Part shown: positions 1-5,330 of the stretch, piece by piece | Position numbering within the stretch: position 1 is the first letter of the stretch | Layout: each line of letters opens with the position of its first letter | Assembly (NCBI GenBank): GCA_031288815.1 | Contig: JAITQR010000324.1 | Location: 1-5,487 of the forward strand | Direction of reading: 5' to 3' | Source: Treponema sp. | GTDB taxonomy: Bacteria; Spirochaetota; Spirochaetia; Treponematales; Breznakiellaceae | DNA length: 5,487 nucleotides | The notes under the pieces: generated by a model | Databases searched by the model: none | Told to the model about the DNA's origin: nothing | What the model saw: only the letters and a program-made list of their open reading frames with translations | Made by a program: the position numbers and the translations under genes

Positions 1-126
1 AGGGGGGCCACTATTGACGGGAAATTCGTTAACGAGCAGACCCAGATCAACATCAACAAACCCTCTTTCGCCAAGGTTGCCGATTCCACCTATTCAAAGG
101 CCTTCCTGGAATCGGTGAACAAGTAA
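1..126 (+). CDS. C-terminal end of an unrecognised protein (partial)
   Basis: Frame 1 is open from the first base to a TAA at 124-126 and gives 41 residues, ending in AFLESVNK. The composition (Lys, Asn, Gln, Ser and Thr rich, soluble-looking, no membrane segment) and the clean stop five bases before the next start codon support a real gene end. I do not recognise the family from this fragment. A secreted or periplasmic protein is conceivable because the next gene encodes an exported protein, but that is only context. The 5-bp gap to the following ATG suggests that the two genes share an operon and may be translationally coupled. Confidence 0.7.
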   Translation, partial: RGATIDGKFVNEQTQININKPSFAKVADSTYSKAFLESVNK

Positions 127-131
127 AACCC

Positions 132-1466
132 ATGAAAATCCTCCTGTGCCTGTGGGTCTTCCTCCTGGCCGCTTCTTTCCGGCCTGGGGCCCAGGAAAAC
201 CGGCCCGCCGGACCCGCCGCCGATACGGATCTGCTTGGCCAGGATATCGACAGCCTCTTTGGCGGCCCGGAGCCGGAAACCGGAGCGGGCGATGAGGCCG
301 ATGCCGGGGCCGGGGATGAAGGGAGCGCCGGCGGGGAAGGCGGAGACGCCCCGTTTACCGGCAGCATCCTGAGGGATCTGGTGCGCCGGAGCGGTTTCGC
401 CCTGGAAGGCTCCTTCCGTTTTTACGGCGGATTTGCCCCGGGCTGGAGCGAAGCGCCCTGGAATTGGGACGAAACGGAGGAGGAACTTACCCGCCCGGTG
501 CTGGGGGGCATGTCGGCGGATCTGATCCTGGACTTTCAAATCTCCGAATCCTTCCGGGTACGGAACAGCTTTGGCTTTTCCTATCCGAATCTAAGCCTCA
601 GCGTCGGGGATTTTTTCTTTGATTACAATATCAGAGACCGTCTCTTCCTGCGGGCGGGAAAATTTTCTCCCGGCTGGGGGCGTTCTTCCAATTACCCCTT
701 CGCCGATCTCCTCTCCCGCCTCCCCGAGGGAAACGCCGGGGGAGACGCCTACGTGTTAAAGGCGAATTTCCCCATCGGCATCGGGGGCATAGAGCTGATT
801 ACCCTCACCCGTAAGGGCTTCATGGCCAAAGATCTCCCCACCCCCACCGAACTGGGCTACGGGGCCAAGTACAACCTGGCTCTCCCCTGGGCCGATATCG
901 ATCTGGGGGCTTTTTACCTTGACGCTATGCCTTTCCGGTTCATCGCGTCGGCAAAGACCACCCTTCCCGGGGATATAGAGGCCTATACCGAGGGGCTTGC
1001 GGCTGTTCCCCACGAAAACTGGGACGGCCTGGATCTTTCGGCCAATGTGGGTCTGGCCCGGGATTTTTTCGGCGACACCTTTACCCTGAACGGGGAGATC
1101 TTTTACAACGGCGAGGAGGGGGTACGCTGGTTTAGCCCGAAGACGGATATGCGGGACGCCAAGGCTATCCCCTTTATCAGCGGGCTTAACGCCGCCTTCA
1201 ACCTGGTGATTCGGCCCCCTCTGTTTTGGGATTTCAGGATCTTCAGCCAGGTTCTTTACGGCATAGAAGAGGACACCGTCCAGTTCGTGCCGGGTTTTTC
1301 CTGTAAACCCCTTTCCCATCTGGAATTTTCCCTGGCCGTGCCCATGGCCCTGGGCAGCCGGGAAGGAACCTATTACCGGAACAACGTAGACACCAAGAAC
1401 CGCCCCTTCGCCGTGGTCCTGCTGCTCTCCCTCCAGGGAAGCCAGCGCTTTGACTATTACCGCTGA
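132..1466 (+). CDS. Exported outer-membrane beta-barrel (porin-like) protein, family not recognised
   Basis: The 444-residue product starts with a classical signal peptide: MK, a hydrophobic core over residues 3-15 and a probable cleavage near residue 20 (PGA before QEN). Residues 45-75 are an acidic, Gly/Ala-rich low-complexity linker with a repeated GAGDE unit. From about residue 88 to the end the sequence alternates hydrophobic/aromatic and polar residues in short runs separated by Gly/Asp/Asn/Pro turns (for example ALEGSFRFYGGF and LFLRAGKFSPGWG), as expected of amphipathic strands in an outer-membrane barrel. The GKFSPGWG stretch resembles the RxGxFxPxxG segment of some porins, but I cannot place the family. 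There is no lipobox. The ATG at 132 is chosen because the signal peptide follows immediately. No Shine-Dalgarno is visible upstream (AAGTAAAACCC), so translation probably depends on coupling to the gene ending at 126. Likely roles are a porin or a structural outer-membrane protein; the substrate is unknown. Confidence 0.75.
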   Translation: MKILLCLWVFLLAASFRPGAQENRPAGPAADTDLLGQDIDSLFGGPEPETGAGDEADAGAGDEGSAGGEGGDAPFTGSILRDLVRRSGFALEGSFRFYGGFAPGWSEAPWNWDETEEELTRPVLGGMSADLILDFQISESFRVRNSFGFSYPNLSLSVGDFFFDYNIRDRLFLRAGKFSPGWGRSSNYPFADLLSRLPEGNAGGDAYVLKANFPIGIGGIELITLTRKGFMAKDLPTPTELGYGAKYNLALPWADIDLGAFYLDAMPFRFIASAKTTLPGDIEAYTEGLAAVPHENWDGLDLSANVGLARDFFGDTFTLNGEIFYNGEEGVRWFSPKTDMRDAKAIPFISGLNAAFNLVIRPPLFWDFRIFSQVLYGIEEDTVQFVPGFSCKPLSHLEFSLAVPMALGSREGTYYRNNVDTKNRPFAVVLLLSLQGSQRFDYYR

Positions 1467-1501
1467 GATTGCTCCGGCTCCTTGAAGCGTGGCCGAATTT
1501 T

Positions 1502-4138
1502 CTAAAAGCCGAATTCCATCTGTTTTCCGGAAGGCTGTCCCCCGGAAGGCTTCGGTTTATGGCCCGGCGTCTTCCGGAAAAAGCCTTCCATGTCCCAGCC
1601 CGCAGCGTCGGCTATGGACTTGGCTACCGGGAGAAGCTGGGCGGCGGCGTAGTGGCCGTAATCCAGCGGGCCGTGGGGGAGGGAAGCCGGTTCGGCCCCG
1701 CCGAGGGTCCAGACGTATTCAACCGTGCCCCGCCGTCCCTTCCAGCCCAGGGCCCGGGCGGCTTTTACCTGGGGCGGGGTGGAAGCGGTGTATTCCTCCG
1801 GGGGACGGGAGAGCCGCTTCCGGTACACCAGTTCGCCATCCAGTTTCCCCGCCCGCAATTCTTCCAGGCTTTCTTCCACCCGGCGGCGGAATTCGGCTTC
1901 CCCGGCGCCGGAAAAGACCAGTTCCAGCAGTTCAAGCTGTATTCGCCGGGCAAGGGGGGTGGAATCGCTCCGTACCGCCTCCATGCCCTTCACCTCCACC
2001 CCGGCCGTTCCGTCTTCTCCCAGGAGAAGGCCGCCGTAGCCTTTGGCCCGGCCCCTGGCGGCCTCCCCGCTCTCGTGAAGGGCGCGCAGGGGAGGTATCA
2101 GGAAGCGGCGGTAGGCTTTCTCGAACCTCATCTCCAGGAAGGACTCAAGGCGGTATTCTTCCGAAATCCGTTTTGCAAGGAAGCGGTTCAGTTCCCCGGC
2201 CAGGTCCCCGCAGAGGGAGGCGAAATCGCCGTATCCCGCGCCGTCCGGCAGGCCGGTCTCCACAAAGAGTGAGTCCGTGTCCCCGTAGAGTACCCGGTAG
2301 CCCTGACCGGCGAACCAGTCGCGGGAGGCGAGGAGCCACTTCCGGGCAAAGGAGGTGATGGCCCCGGCCAATTCGGTACGGGCATACCGGCAGGCCCCGG
2401 TTCCCAGGACGCCGTAAAAACTGTTCATGAGGATCTTGTACACATGGGCGGCGATGTCGTCCCCGGCATTCAGGGCCTCCCGCCGGGCGGCGAAGTACCC
2501 GGCGATCAGGGCGGGCAGAACCCCCGGCGTCCGGGAGAAAGCCGCCCCGTTGGGCGCGGTAATGACCTCCTGCGGGGAATCCGCCGGAACCCGGGCATGG
2601 GACAGGGGGTCCACGTTGAAGGTGCGTATAATGGTGGGGTAAAGGCTGCGGAAGTCGAAGACCGCCACATTACGGAAAAAGCCCGGCAAGGGATCCAGCA
2701 CGGTCCCCCCAGCCGCGCCGGAAACCTCCTGGTCTCGGAAAAGATCCGGGGCTATCCCTTTTTTGCGGAGTTCCATGCCGTAGACGCGCTCGAAGCTGAC
2801 CACGCTGGTCCAGGCCTTATCCAGGGAAACCCCGGTCAGAGCGGCCCGCTCCATGGTCAACCGGAAAAGGCCGGTCTTTTGCAGTATCCTCGGCACAAGT
2901 TCCGCGTCCCGGTAACAGTAGTTCCCGAACGCCTCCGGGTCTTCCGCATAGAGACGGTCCAACTCCGCAATCTTGTCCGTCCCGGAGGAATGTACCAGTT
3001 TCCCCTCTCCCAGGACCCTCTGGGAAACCGCTTCCAGGCTGAAATCGGAGGACCCGCCGCCGTCCCCTCCCCTGGGGCCGGAACGGACTATACGCAAGGC
3101 GTCGATCACCTGTCGTCCAGGAACCAGGGCCGCCGCCGACCGCCGGGACCCTCCCCGGTAGAAAGCGCCCGCATCCTCCCGGGATACCGCCGCTGGGCCG
3201 CTGCTTCCGGCGAAGAACTTCGCTTCTTCCCTGCCCCGCCCCAGAGCAAAGGGTATCCCCAGGCTTCCACAACGTTTCGCCAAAACGGGAAAATCGAAGT
3301 CAAGGAAATTCCAGCCCGTGAGTACATCGGGATCAACCGCCCGGAGGTCTTCAAAAAAGGCCTCCAGCATGGACCGTTCATCGGGGTGAAAAATGACCCG
3401 CCCGGCCTGGGGCAGCGCCTCCTTTCCGCAGAGGACTACCCGCACGCAGGAACGGTTCACCCGGGGGCCGCCGCCCGGCGGGGCGTAGGTTCCGGCCAGG
3501 CCGTCTCCCGCGGGACCGCTGCCGCCGGGGCTTTCCCCCTTTCCGGCCAGCCTGACCGCATCGGTGTAGACCGCGCCTACCGCCCGGATAGCGCCCGAGC
3601 GGGTATCGGTTTCGATGTCGATGGACGCTATGCGCAGGGGAACGGGGCCCGCCAGGAAATCCGGTCCGGCCGGTTCAGGGGGCCGTATGTCCGGGTCGGG
3701 GAACACCAGGTCCACGAAGCGCCCCGGACGGGAAGGACCCCGGATTTCCAGAGGCCCCCGGATTTCCCGCCCGGTGAGGAACGCCTCGGGCGGCTTGAGG
3801 TCCCCGTCCGGGCTGGAGACGCCGGCGGCTTCCAGGGCCTCCGGCGCGGCGGAACGGTCCCGGTACCGGGAAAAACGGAGACGGACCAGGGAACCGCACC
3901 CGGAAAAAGGCTCCAGACAGGGAGGCTCAACCGTAAAGGAGATCCCGGCGGACAGAGCGGCGCACCGGGGCAGGTCCTCCCGGAGGATGTGGATAGAAGG
4001 CCGCCACCGGGATTCCATAGCGGCAAAGGACCGTCCATCGGCCAGGCGGCCCGTAAGGTAGAGCCGGTCCCGGCGCAGGTCCGCATAGGCGTGAACCATG
4101 AAACCGGGCAGAAAGGGAAGACCGCCGCTTTCCGTCAT
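1502..4138 (-). CDS. polB: Family B DNA polymerase, DNA polymerase II type
   Basis: This is an 878-residue replicative-fold polymerase with 3'-5' proofreading. The exonuclease motifs are present: Exo I DIET (D174, E176), Exo II GWNFLDFDFP (D282) and Exo III YCYRD (Y407, D411). The polymerase motifs are also intact: A, DFRSLYPTII (D495, steric-gate Y500); B, KILMNSFYG (K568 to G576); C, YGDTDS (618-623, D620 and D622). A KGMEAVRSD stretch (717-725), VYRKRL (771-776), YVWT (808-811) and PLDYGHY (824-830) match my memory of E. coli Pol II in order and spacing, so the subfamily call is strong. It is longer than the 783-residue E. coli enzyme, mainly through Gly/Pro-rich insertions near residues 198-232 and 308-342. 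The last six residues, QMEFGF, look like a sliding-clamp-binding hexapeptide on a flexible tail. The first ATG is preferred because AAGGA lies 11 bases upstream; the next Met (14) has no ribosome site. Expected role: DNA repair synthesis, replication restart or translesion synthesis. No catalytic residue is missing. Confidence 0.95.
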   Translation of the reverse strand: MTESGGLPFLPGFMVHAYADLRRDRLYLTGRLADGRSFAAMESRWRPSIHILREDLPRCAALSAGISFTVEPPCLEPFSGCGSLVRLRFSRYRDRSAAPEALEAAGVSSPDGDLKPPEAFLTGREIRGPLEIRGPSRPGRFVDLVFPDPDIRPPEPAGPDFLAGPVPLRIASIDIETDTRSGAIRAVGAVYTDAVRLAGKGESPGGSGPAGDGLAGTYAPPGGGPRVNRSCVRVVLCGKEALPQAGRVIFHPDERSMLEAFFEDLRAVDPDVLTGWNFLDFDFPVLAKRCGSLGIPFALGRGREEAKFFAGSSGPAAVSREDAGAFYRGGSRRSAAALVPGRQVIDALRIVRSGPRGGDGGGSSDFSLEAVSQRVLGEGKLVHSSGTDKIAELDRLYAEDPEAFGNYCYRDAELVPRILQKTGLFRLTMERAALTGVSLDKAWTSVVSFERVYGMELRKKGIAPDLFRDQEVSGAAGGTVLDPLPGFFRNVAVFDFRSLYPTIIRTFNVDPLSHARVPADSPQEVITAPNGAAFSRTPGVLPALIAGYFAARREALNAGDDIAAHVYKILMNSFYGVLGTGACRYARTELAGAITSFARKWLLASRDWFAGQGYRVLYGDTDSLFVETGLPDGAGYGDFASLCGDLAGELNRFLAKRISEEYRLESFLEMRFEKAYRRFLIPPLRALHESGEAARGRAKGYGGLLLGEDGTAGVEVKGMEAVRSDSTPLARRIQLELLELVFSGAGEAEFRRRVEESLEELRAGKLDGELVYRKRLSRPPEEYTASTPPQVKAARALGWKGRRGTVEYVWTLGGAEPASLPHGPLDYGHYAAAQLLPVAKSIADAAGWDMEGFFRKTPGHKPKPSGGQPSGKQMEFGF

Positions 4139-4149
4139 ACCGTAATTTA

Positions 4150-4154
4150 TCCTT
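4150..4154 (-). promoter_or_regulatory. Ribosome binding site of polB
   Basis: The minus strand reads AAGGA, followed by 11 bases and then ATG at 4138. The spacing is slightly long but usable, and this site supports the first Met over Met14. It lies in the 40-bp gap after the upstream gene. No convincing separate promoter is seen in that gap, so transcription probably continues from upstream. Confidence 0.55.
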
Positions 4155-4178
4155 TACCCGCGAAATCCGGCCCCTTTT

Positions 4179-4772
4179 TTACCATTCCCGGGGAGTATAG
4201 CCTTTATCCTTGGGCTGGGTAATGGTGAAGGTTTCCCCTGAGGGTTCAAGGACGTAAAAGCCGTTTTTAAGGGCGTACGTCTTTACGCCGTCATCAAATA
4301 CGACACCGGCGACAGCGCCCAGATATTTCCGCCGGTCATTGCGAAAATCAGCATAAGCCCGCAGCTTTTTCATACGCTCGACATGATCGTCTATATCGTC
4401 GGTTTTGGGCCTGGTCTTGGTTTCGACGATCATAACCTTGTCGCCGTTTTCCATAAAAGCGTCAATTTCCGTGAATATTTGATGTTCTTCATCGGTAATT
4501 TTACGGTTGCGGGATACATCGAAAAAGGTAAAGCCCAATTCCCGAAATTTCGCCGCCAGGTTCGGAACGACCATGTGTTCAACCATATCGCCGAAACGGT
4601 TGGTAATTTCCCCGACCCGTTTGTCGGTTTCCTTCATTTGCCGGGCGGTTTCCTTGACCCATTTGTCGGTTTCCTTTTGGAACTCCCTCAATTCCATCAG
4701 GGAGGCCCAGACCTTCTCAAAGCTGAGCCCCTCCCCCGGGGAAGGCGTTACTATTTCACTTGATGTTTCCAT
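4179..4772 (-). CDS. Coiled-coil plus PD-(D/E)XK nuclease-like protein (DUF3782-like)
   Basis: The 197-residue product has two parts. Residues about 28-55 form a charged helix with three near-identical heptads (KETDKWV, KETARQM, KETDKRV), predicting a coiled coil and probably oligomerisation. Residues about 58-185 carry NRFGDMVEHMVVP, then EIDAF with D104, then VMIVETK with E117 and K119, followed by a helix with HVERMKKLRAY. This order fits the D...(D/E)xK active site of the PD-(D/E)XK superfamily, with E65 a possible first acidic residue. From memory it resembles DUF3782-type proteins common in treponemes and cyanobacteria; that name is unverified. The ATG at 4772 is chosen because a strong AAGGAG lies six bases upstream. 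The frame is open a further 37 codons upstream, but that part runs into the repeat region. The gene ends 40 bp before polB on the same strand, so co-transcription is plausible. Nuclease activity and target are inferred; sampled GC (47-53%) is clearly below that of polB. Confidence 0.85.
   Translation of the reverse strand: METSSEIVTPSPGEGLSFEKVWASLMELREFQKETDKWVKETARQMKETDKRVGEITNRFGDMVEHMVVPNLAAKFRELGFTFFDVSRNRKITDEEHQIFTEIDAFMENGDKVMIVETKTRPKTDDIDDHVERMKKLRAYADFRNDRRKYLGAVAGVVFDDGVKTYALKNGFYVLEPSGETFTITQPKDKGYTPREW
4619..4676 (-). repeat. 21-bp periodic repeat encoding coiled-coil heptads
   Basis: The plus strand shows CGGTTTCCTT three times, at 4625-4634, 4646-4655 and 4667-4676, exactly 21 bp apart. 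The outer two copies share the longer TTTGTCGGTTTCCTT. On the coding strand these are successive KETxxxx heptads of the nuclease-like protein. Exact DNA-level repetition suggests recent unit duplication, so copy number may vary between strains. Confidence 0.7.
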
Positions 4773-4778
4773 ATACAA

Positions 4779-4784
4779 CTCCTT
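4779..4784 (-). promoter_or_regulatory. Strong Shine-Dalgarno that fixes the start of the nuclease-like gene
   Basis: The minus strand reads AAGGAG, then TTGTAT, then ATG at 4772, which is near-ideal spacing. It decides the start codon against the longer open frame reaching back to 4883. Confidence 0.8.
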
Positions 4785-4790
4785 ATCAAA

Positions 4791-4819
4791 AATATAGCGC
4801 TTTTGAGCGTATGGGGCAA
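4791..4819 (-). promoter_or_regulatory. Candidate sigma70-type promoter for the nuclease-like gene and polB
   Basis: On the minus strand, TTGCCC (4819-4814) and TATATT (4796-4791) are separated by exactly 17 bases, matching 4 of 6 and 5 of 6 consensus positions. Transcription would start near 4784, almost at the AAGGAG, leaving a leader of only about 12 bases. That is short, so the assignment is tentative. The spacer contains the small palindrome CGCTCAAAAGCG, a possible but unsupported operator. A weaker alternative -10 (TATACT) lies farther upstream inside the repeat. Confidence 0.4.
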
Positions 4820-4830
4820 GGAGGCGAGGC

Positions 4831-4855
4831 ACTAGTAGGCTGATTAGGCTAAAAG
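4831..4855 (+). repeat. Terminal repeat copy 1
   Basis: The copy reads ACTAGTAG, two variable bases, TGATT, three variable bases, CTAAAAG. It matches copy 3 at 21 of 25 and copy 4 at 20 of 25 positions without gaps. The sequence to its left does not match the family, so this is an outer boundary. Confidence 0.75.
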
Positions 4856-4875
4856 TATAGTTAAGATGATAACCT

Positions 4876-4962
4876 CGAACCACACCAACACCACGAACTT
4901 TTATGTTGGTAACCCTGAATTTCTTGTATTTATGAGGTTTTGGGCCAGGTTTGTGTGGTTCG
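4876..4962. repeat. Inner inverted repeat of module A
   Basis: CGAACCACAC at 4876-4885 pairs perfectly with GTGTGGTTCG at 4953-4962, across a 67-base loop. The arms continue into ACCACGAA-type sequence on both sides (ACCACGAAC at 4890-4898; the complement of TTAACCACGAA at 4959-4969). The sequence type resembles the ACCACGAAGG-like dispersed intergenic repeats of other bacteria, a comparison from memory. Confidence 0.55.
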
Positions 4963-4994
4963 TGGTTAATTTTTGGTAATTGTTCATATCGGTA

Positions 4995-5019
4995 GATTTA
5001 GTCAACTCAAGGCACTAGT
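4995..5019 (-). repeat. Terminal repeat copy 2 (inverted, most diverged)
   Basis: Read on the minus strand, this copy starts ACTAGT and keeps TTGA and GACTAAA at the family positions. It matches copy 4 at 18 of 25 and copy 1 at 16 of 25. It overlaps copy 3 by the shared palindrome ACTAGT, so the junction forms an imperfect palindrome over 4997-5036 (TTTAGT to ACTAAA). Confidence 0.55.
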
Positions 5020-5038
5020 AGACTGATTTTACTAAAAG
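5014..5038 (+). repeat. Terminal repeat copy 3
   Basis: The copy has ACTAGTAG, TGATT and CTAAAAG at the same spacing as copies 1 and 4, with 21 of 25 matches to each. It is the left end of module B and shares ACTAGT with copy 2. Confidence 0.75.
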
Positions 5039-5175
5039 GCAAGATAAAAAAAACCACGAAGGGAGAATATTTACCATCAGGCCGTATGGCCGGCGCACAG
5101 GATACACGAAGGACCAGATTCCCTGGCTTCTTTCCTCCGGCCAACCCAGGCAACCGCAGGTTGTATATTGACCAA

Positions 5176-5231
5176 TGCGGCCCGGCCTAGCGCCAGTAAA
5201 TAGCCCAAATGTTGAACTACTGCGGCCCGGC
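5176..5231 (+). repeat. Direct repeat TGCGGCCCGGC in module B
   Basis: TGCGGCCCGGC occurs at 5176-5186 and again at 5221-5231, each preceded by a related TTGA-containing stretch (TTGACCAA and TTGAACTAC). The second copy runs into the 5225-5242 hairpin, whereas the first (continuing CTAGCGCC) lacks a complete stem. This suggests a duplicated unit of which one copy decayed. Confidence 0.5.
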
Positions 5232-5242
5232 TTTAGCCGGGC
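5225..5242. repeat. GC-rich hairpin in module B
   Basis: GCCCGGCT, a TT loop, then AGCCGGGC form a perfect 8-bp stem. No T-tract follows on either strand, so a standard intrinsic terminator is unlikely; a REP-like structural element fits better. Confidence 0.6.
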
Positions 5243-5246
5243 TAGT

Positions 5247-5260
5247 GCGCGCTCGCGCGC
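5247..5260. repeat. Second GC hairpin in module B
   Basis: GCGCGC, a TC loop and GCGCGC form a perfect 6-bp stem four bases after the preceding hairpin. On the plus strand it is followed by CTTTGTG, which is not a clear T-tract. Confidence 0.5.
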
Positions 5261-5305
5261 CTTTGTGTTGCCTTCTTCGTCTTTGTGGTAAAATTCTTAG
5301 GCTAT

Positions 5306-5330
5306 CTTTTAGTTCAATCAAGCTACTAGT
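5306..5330 (-). repeat. Terminal repeat copy 4 (inverted)
   Basis: On the minus strand it reads ACTAGTAG, CT, TGATT, GAA, CTAAAAG. It is the right outer boundary of the array. Its first bases overlap the 3' end of the minus-strand gene at 5326-5487 and provide that gene's stop codon. Confidence 0.75.

Larger units (their letters stand above)
4831..5019. mobile_element. Module A: MITE-like element with ACTAGT terminal inverted repeats
   Basis: This 189-bp AT-rich non-coding module (one sampled row is 22 of 60 G+C) begins and ends with ACTAGT. Its terminal 25 bases match as inverted repeats at 16 of 25 positions (4831-4855 against the reverse complement of 4995-5019). Just inside is a second inverted pair: CGAACCACAC at 4876-4885 and its exact complement at 4953-4962. 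No credible gene lies within. The structure fits a degenerate non-autonomous mobile repeat; a transposase-related origin is an inference. Confidence 0.5.
5014..5330. mobile_element. Module B: MITE-like element with ACTAGT terminal inverted repeats and GC-rich core
   Basis: This 317-bp non-coding module shares its left ACTAGT with module A. Its terminal inverted repeats match at 21 of 25 positions (5014-5038 against the reverse complement of 5306-5330). Inside the ends lie AAACCACGAAGGG (5051-5063) on the left and, inverted on the right, ACCACAAAGACGAAGAAGG (5289-5271). The core (about 5080-5260) is GC-rich and has hairpins and a direct repeat. Only short open frames without ribosome sites are seen. 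I infer a non-autonomous element; no transposase is present. Confidence 0.55.

Noticed and set aside
1467..1501. Possible bidirectional terminator between the convergent genes
   Set aside because: Only a weak CGGC/GCCG pairing and a direct repeat of GCCGAATT are visible; there is no stable stem followed by a T-tract on either strand.
1469..2358. Overlapping plus-strand frames of 267 and 289 codons near the 3' end of polB
   Set aside because: They overlap each other and the polymerase domain, have low-complexity composition and no ribosome site, and are shadow frames.
2444..4222. Long plus-strand open frame (592 codons) opposite polB
   Set aside because: It lies entirely antisense to a polymerase with intact motifs, its product is Gly/Pro/Arg-rich without recognisable domains, and long antisense frames are expected in GC-rich coding DNA.
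4773..4883. 37-codon N-terminal extension of the nuclease-like protein
   Set aside because: It crosses the terminal repeat and the candidate promoter, while a strong AAGGAG sits six bases before the internal ATG at 4772.
5086..5190. 34-codon open frame starting at ATG 5086
   Set aside because: It has no ribosome site, starts inside a small GGCC hairpin and lies wholly within the repeat module; the overlapping frame ending near 5170 is also repeat-derived and has no start signal.
5225..5260. Intrinsic terminator from the paired hairpins
   Set aside because: The stems are strong, but no run of T follows on either strand.
4831..5330. CRISPR array
   Set aside because: The repeats alternate in orientation and are unevenly spaced (about 160-290 bp), unlike the short regular spacing of a CRISPR.
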